Shown: piece after piece, positions 60,601 through 64,000 of the stretch
How positions within the stretch are numbered: the first letter of the stretch is position 1
Layout of the letters: every line of letters starts with the position of its first letter
The notes under the pieces: generated by a model
The model's database searches: none
Seen by the model: the letters and a program-made list of their open reading frames with translations, nothing else
Told to the model about the DNA's origin: nothing
Program-made: the position numbers and the translations under genes
DNA from: Colletes latitarsis
Taxonomy: Eukaryota; Arthropoda; Insecta; Hymenoptera; Colletidae
Length of the DNA: 64,000 nt
Direction of reading: 5' to 3'
NCBI RefSeq assembly: GCF_051014445.1
Contig: NC_135136.1
Coordinates: forward strand, 22,152,001-22,216,000

Positions 60601-61325
60601 TAATGTGGTAATACACTGAAGCAGTCAATTAAACCTGGTTTCGATCAATATTTTAGAGGATAACACCGGTTAGGTCTGGGTTAGGGCTGGGTTATGCCCG
60701 CATCTGGCTCATGATTTTGTCTTCTTCACATACTTGTTGGCCAGATCCTGGGTTTTTTACGTGTCTGAATCACGTAGGAATGGGGTAACACACTGAAGCA
60801 GTCAATTAAACCTGGTTTCGATGAATATTTTAGAGGATAACACCGGTTAGGTCTGGGATAGGTCCGGGTTATGCCCGCATCTGGCTCATGATTTTGCCTT
60901 CTTCGCATACTTGTTGGCCAGATCCTGGGTTTTTTTCGTGTTTGAATCACGTAGTAATGTGGTAACACACTGAAGCAGTCAATTAAACCTGGTTTCGATC
61001 AATATTTCAGAGGATAACACCGGTTAGGTCTGGGTTAGGTCTGGGAAATGCGCGCATCTGGCTTATACTTTCGCCTTCTTCGCATACTTGTTGGCCAGAT
61101 CCTGGGTATTTTCCGTGTTTGAAACACGTAGTAATGTGGTAACACACTGAAGCAGTCAATTAAACCTGGTTTCGATCAATATTTCAGAGTATAACACCGG
61201 TTAGGTCTGGGTTAGGTCTGGGATATGCGCCCATCTGGCTTATACTTTCGCCTTTTTCGCAAACTTGTTGGCCAGATCCTTGGTATTTTCCGTGTTTGAA
61301 ACACGTAGTAATGTGGTAATACACT
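57611..61325 (+). repeat. 21-unit HOR, version 3 (3,715 bp)
   Basis: This version is directly adjacent to version 2. The shift is 3892 bp up to CCTCGCG at 58779 and 3715 bp from GCACCCGG at 58932 onward, so one TTTATAGG unit was lost between them. Shared rare markers are GTGTCTGAATC (57046 and 60761) and CAGAGCCTGGG (56677 and 60392). Private changes include CTGCGTATTTTCC near 57742, GCATGTGGC near 58578, GGTCTGCGTTAGG near 59969 and TTTTTTACGTGTCTG near 60756. Confidence 0.88.
59734..60440 (+). repeat. Four-unit cassette in HOR version 3
   Basis: All four units are present. Private changes are GTCTGCGTTAGG in unit 2, GGGTTTTCTTCG in unit 3 and TTTTTTTCGAGTTTG in unit 4. This copy lies 3715 bp to the right of the version 2 cassette. 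Confidence 0.86.
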
Positions 61326-62500
61326 GAAGCAGTCAATTAAACCTGGTTTCGATCAATATTTTACAGGTTATCACCGGTTAGGTCTGGGTTAGGTCTGGGT
61401 TATGCCCGCATCTGACTCATGATTTTGCCTTCTTCGCATACTTGTTGGCCAGATCCTGGGTTTTTTTCGTGTTTGAATCACGTAGTAATGTGGTAACACA
61501 CTGATGCTGTCAATTAAACCTGGTTTCGATCAATATTTTAGAGGATAACACCGGTTAGGTCTGGGTTTCGTCTGGGTTATGCCCGCATCTGGCTCATGAT
61601 TTTGCCTTCTTCGCATACTTGTTGGCCAGATCCTGGGTTTTTTTCGTGTTTCAATCACTTAGTAATGTGGTAACACACTGAAGCTGTCAATTAAACCTGG
61701 TTTCGATCAATATTTTAGAGGATAACACCGGTTAGGTCTGGGTTTCGTCTGGGTTATGCCCGCATCTGGCTCATGATTTTGCCTTCTTCGCATACTTGTT
61801 GGCCAGATCCTGGGTTTTTTTCGTGTTTGAATCACGTAGTAATGTGGTAATACACTGAAGCAGTCAATTAAACCTGGTTTCGATCAATATTTTAGAGGAT
61901 AACACCGGTTAGGTCTGGGTTAGGTCTGGGATATGCGCGCATCTGGCTTATACTTTCGCCTTTTTCGCAAACTTGTTGGCCAGATCCTGGGTATTTTCCG
62001 TGTTTGAAACACGTAGTAATGTGGTAACACACTGAAGCAGTCAATAAAACCTGGTTTCGATCAATATTTTAGAGGATAACACCGGTTAGGTCTGGGTTAG
62101 GTCTGGGTTATGCCCGCATCTGGCTCATGATTTTGCCTTCTTCGCATACTTGTTGGCCAGATCCTGGGTTTTTTCCGTGATTGAATCACGTAGTAATGTG
62201 GTAACACACTGAAGCAGTCAATTAAACCTGGTTTCGATCAATATTTCAGAGGATAACACCGGTTAGGTCTGGGTTAGGTCTGGGAAATGCGCGCATCTGG
62301 CTTATACTTTCGCCTTCTTCGCATACTTGTTGGCCAGATCCTGGGTTTTTTTCGTGTTTGAATCACGTAGTAATGTGGTAACACACTTAAGCTGTCAATT
62401 AAACCTGGTTTCGATCAATATTTTAGAGGATAACACCGGTTAGGTCTGGGTTAGGTCTGGGTTATGCCCGCATCTGGCTCATGAATTTGCCTTCTTCGCA
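61326..62500 (+). repeat. Mosaic of copies of 42 kb and 41 kb units
   Basis: From about 61.29 to 62.09 kb the sequence matches 42.37-43.16 kb at a shift of 18,925 bp, checked at ACAGGTTA (61363) and TCAATCACTT (61651). The next units (about 62.17-62.45 kb) match 41.49-41.76 kb, including the dyad CGTGATTGAATCACG at about 62176 and ACTTAAGCTGTC. The order of these two source pieces is reversed relative to their order near 41-43 kb. ACAGGTTATCACC at 61363 is private. Confidence 0.72.
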
Positions 62501-64000
62501 TACTTGTTGGCCAGATTCTGGGTTTTTTTCGTGTTTGAATCACGTAGTAATGTGGTAACACACTGAAGCTGTCAATTAAACCTGGTTTCGATCAATATTT
62601 TAGAGGATAACACCGGTTAGGTCTTGGTTTCGTCTGGGTTATGCCCGCATCTGGCTCATGATTTTGCCTTCTTCGCATACTTGTTGGCCAGATCCTGGGT
62701 TTTTTTCGTGTTTGAATCACTTAGTAGTGTGGTAATACACTGAAGCAGTCAATTAAACCTGGTTTCGATCAATATTTTAGAGGATAACACCGGTTAGGTC
62801 TGGGTTAGGTCTGGGTTATGCCCGCATCTGGCTCATGATTTTGTCTTCTTCGCATACATGTTGGCCAGATCCTGGGTGTTTTTCGTGTTTGAATCACGTA
62901 GTAATGTGGTAATACACTGAAGCAGTCAATTAAACCTGGTTTCGATCAATATTTTAGAGGATAACACCGGTTAGGTCTGGGTTAGGTCTGGGATATGCGC
63001 GCATCTGGCTTATGCTTTCGCCTTTTGCGCAAACTTGTTGGCCAGATCCTGGGTATTTTCCGTGTTTGAATCACGTAGTAATGTGGTAACACACTGAAGC
63101 AGTCAATTAAACCTGGTTTCGATCAATATTTTATAGGATAACACCGGTTAGGTCTGGGATAGGTCCGGGATATGCCCGCATCTGGCTCATGATTTTGCCT
63201 TCTTCGCATACTTGTTGGCCAGATCCTGGGTTTTTTTCGTGTTTGAATCACGTAGGAATGTGGTAACACACTGAAGCAGTCAATTAAACCTGGTTCCAAA
63301 CAATATTTTAGAGGATAACACCGGTTAGGTCTGGGTTAGGTCCGGGATGTGCCCGCATCTGGCTCATGATTTTGCCTTCTGCGCATACTTGTTGGCCAGA
63401 TCCTGGGTTTTTTACTGTTTCAATCACGTAGTAATGTGGTAATACACTGAAGCAGTCAATTAAACCTGGTTTCGATCAATATTTTAGAGGACAACACCGG
63501 TTAGGTCTGGGTTTCGTCTGGGTTATGCCCGCATCTGGCTCATGATTTTGCCTTCTTCGCATACTTGTTGGCCAGATCCTGGGTTTTTTTCGTGTTTGAA
63601 TCACGTAGGAATGTGGTAACACACTGAAGCAGTCAATTAAACCTGGTTCCAAACAATATTTTAGAGGATAACACCGGTTAGGTCTGGGTTAGGTCCGGGA
63701 TGTGCCCGCATCTGGCTCATGATTTTGCCTTCTGCGCATACTTGTTGGCCAGATCCTGGGTTTTTTACTGTTTCAATCACGTAGTAATGTGGTAATACAC
63801 TGAAGCAGTCAATTAAACCTGGTTTCGATCAATATTTTAGAGGATAACACCGGTTAGGTCTGGGTTAGGTCTGGGATATGCGCGCATCTGGCTTATGCTT
63901 TCGCCTTTTGCGCAAACTTGTTGGCCAGATCCTGGGTATTTTCCGTGTTTGAATCACGTAGTAATGTGGTAACACACTGAAGCAGTCAATTAAACCTGGT
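62501..64000 (+). repeat. Start of a fourth related HOR version, cut by the window edge
   Basis: GATTCTGGG near 62516 and ACTTAGTAGTGTGG at 62719 match 58093 and 58296 at a shift of 4423 bp, or 25 units. The run then goes through TTGTCTTCTTCGCATACATG, TTTTGCGCAAAC and TTTATAGG, and skips the CCTCGCGTAC unit. Two GGTTCCAAAC...GCGCATAC...ACTGTTTC units follow at 63273 and 63626, 353 bp apart. The last complete start is at 63979 and the unit continues past the window. Confidence 0.78.

Larger units (their letters stand above)
1..64000 (+). repeat. 177-bp tandem satellite array, about 361 units
   Basis: The sequence repeats head to tail without a break from the first base to the last. Successive starts of the word gaagcagtcaat (or gaagctgtcaat) fall at 7, 184, 360, 537, 714, 891 and 1068, which gives spacings of 177, 176, 177, 177, 177 and 177. 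The same phase can be followed to 63979. All units point the same way, and both window edges fall inside units, so the array extends beyond the window. A hand-read consensus is 43.5% G+C with more G than C on this strand. Such arrays usually form centromeric or pericentromeric heterochromatin, and 177 bp is close to a nucleosome repeat length. The centromere role is inferred, since no kinetochore data are available here. No transposon or other foreign insert was seen. Confidence 0.97.

Noticed and set aside
1..64000. CRISPR array
   Set aside because: There are no short repeats separated by unique spacers. The whole 177-bp period is conserved, the array is over 64 kb long and no cas-like gene is present.
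1..64000. Known centromere satellites (Arabidopsis 178-180 bp repeat, primate alpha satellite)
   Set aside because: The period is similar but I recognise none of their diagnostic sequence in this unit. A database search of the consensus against satellite libraries would decide, and a strong hit would name the lineage.
1..64000. Pure assembly artefact from repeated misjoins
   Set aside because: Copies differ by ordered private changes and by whole-unit gains and losses, which random misassembly would not produce. Individual joins such as 26428, 45229 and 57611 still deserve long-read support.

Overview
The whole 64 kb window is one uninterrupted head-to-tail satellite DNA array. I see no gene, RNA gene, transposon, CRISPR array or unique sequence anywhere in it. 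The repeat unit is 177 bp, with common 176-bp versions and rare units 11 bp shorter. About 361 units fit in the window, all on the same strand. A hand-read consensus unit is about 43.5% G+C (34 C, 43 G of 177) with six CpG sites. This layout implies a eukaryotic genome, most likely a centromeric or pericentromeric block, because 170-180 bp tandem units are typical there in many plants and animals. The consensus does not resemble the centromere repeats I know well (Arabidopsis 178-180 bp repeat, primate alpha satellite), so I do not name a species.

The array is not uniform. Unit variants recur in fixed order and build higher-order repeats (HORs). Reading diagnostic variants left to right gives six domains. 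Domain 1 (1 to about 10,900) alternates block A (1-1950, 3258-4768, 7240-9189) with block B (1951-3324, 5654-7038), then a contracted A copy. Domain 2 (about 10,900-17,320) holds units of about 2.46 kb and a pair of identical adjacent units. Domain 3 (17,322-23,337) is a tandem pair of 3,008-bp, 17-unit HORs. Domain 4 (23,338-28,968) contains a tandem pair of 2,297-bp, 13-unit HORs. Domain 5 (28,969-45,228) and domain 6 (45,229-64,000) are related by a duplication more than 11 kb long. Inside them are smaller tandem duplications of 3, 5, 9, 11 and 21-22 units.

Two elements recur inside the units and may matter most for function. One is a G-rich segment made of an 11-bp motif in two copies, spaced so that it could form a two-layer G-quadruplex. 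The other is a 15-bp dyad in which two different variants each restore perfect symmetry, as expected if a dimeric protein or a DNA structure selects for it. Both functional readings are inferences. All coordinates were obtained by eye from marker variants, so block edges are accurate to within part of a unit.
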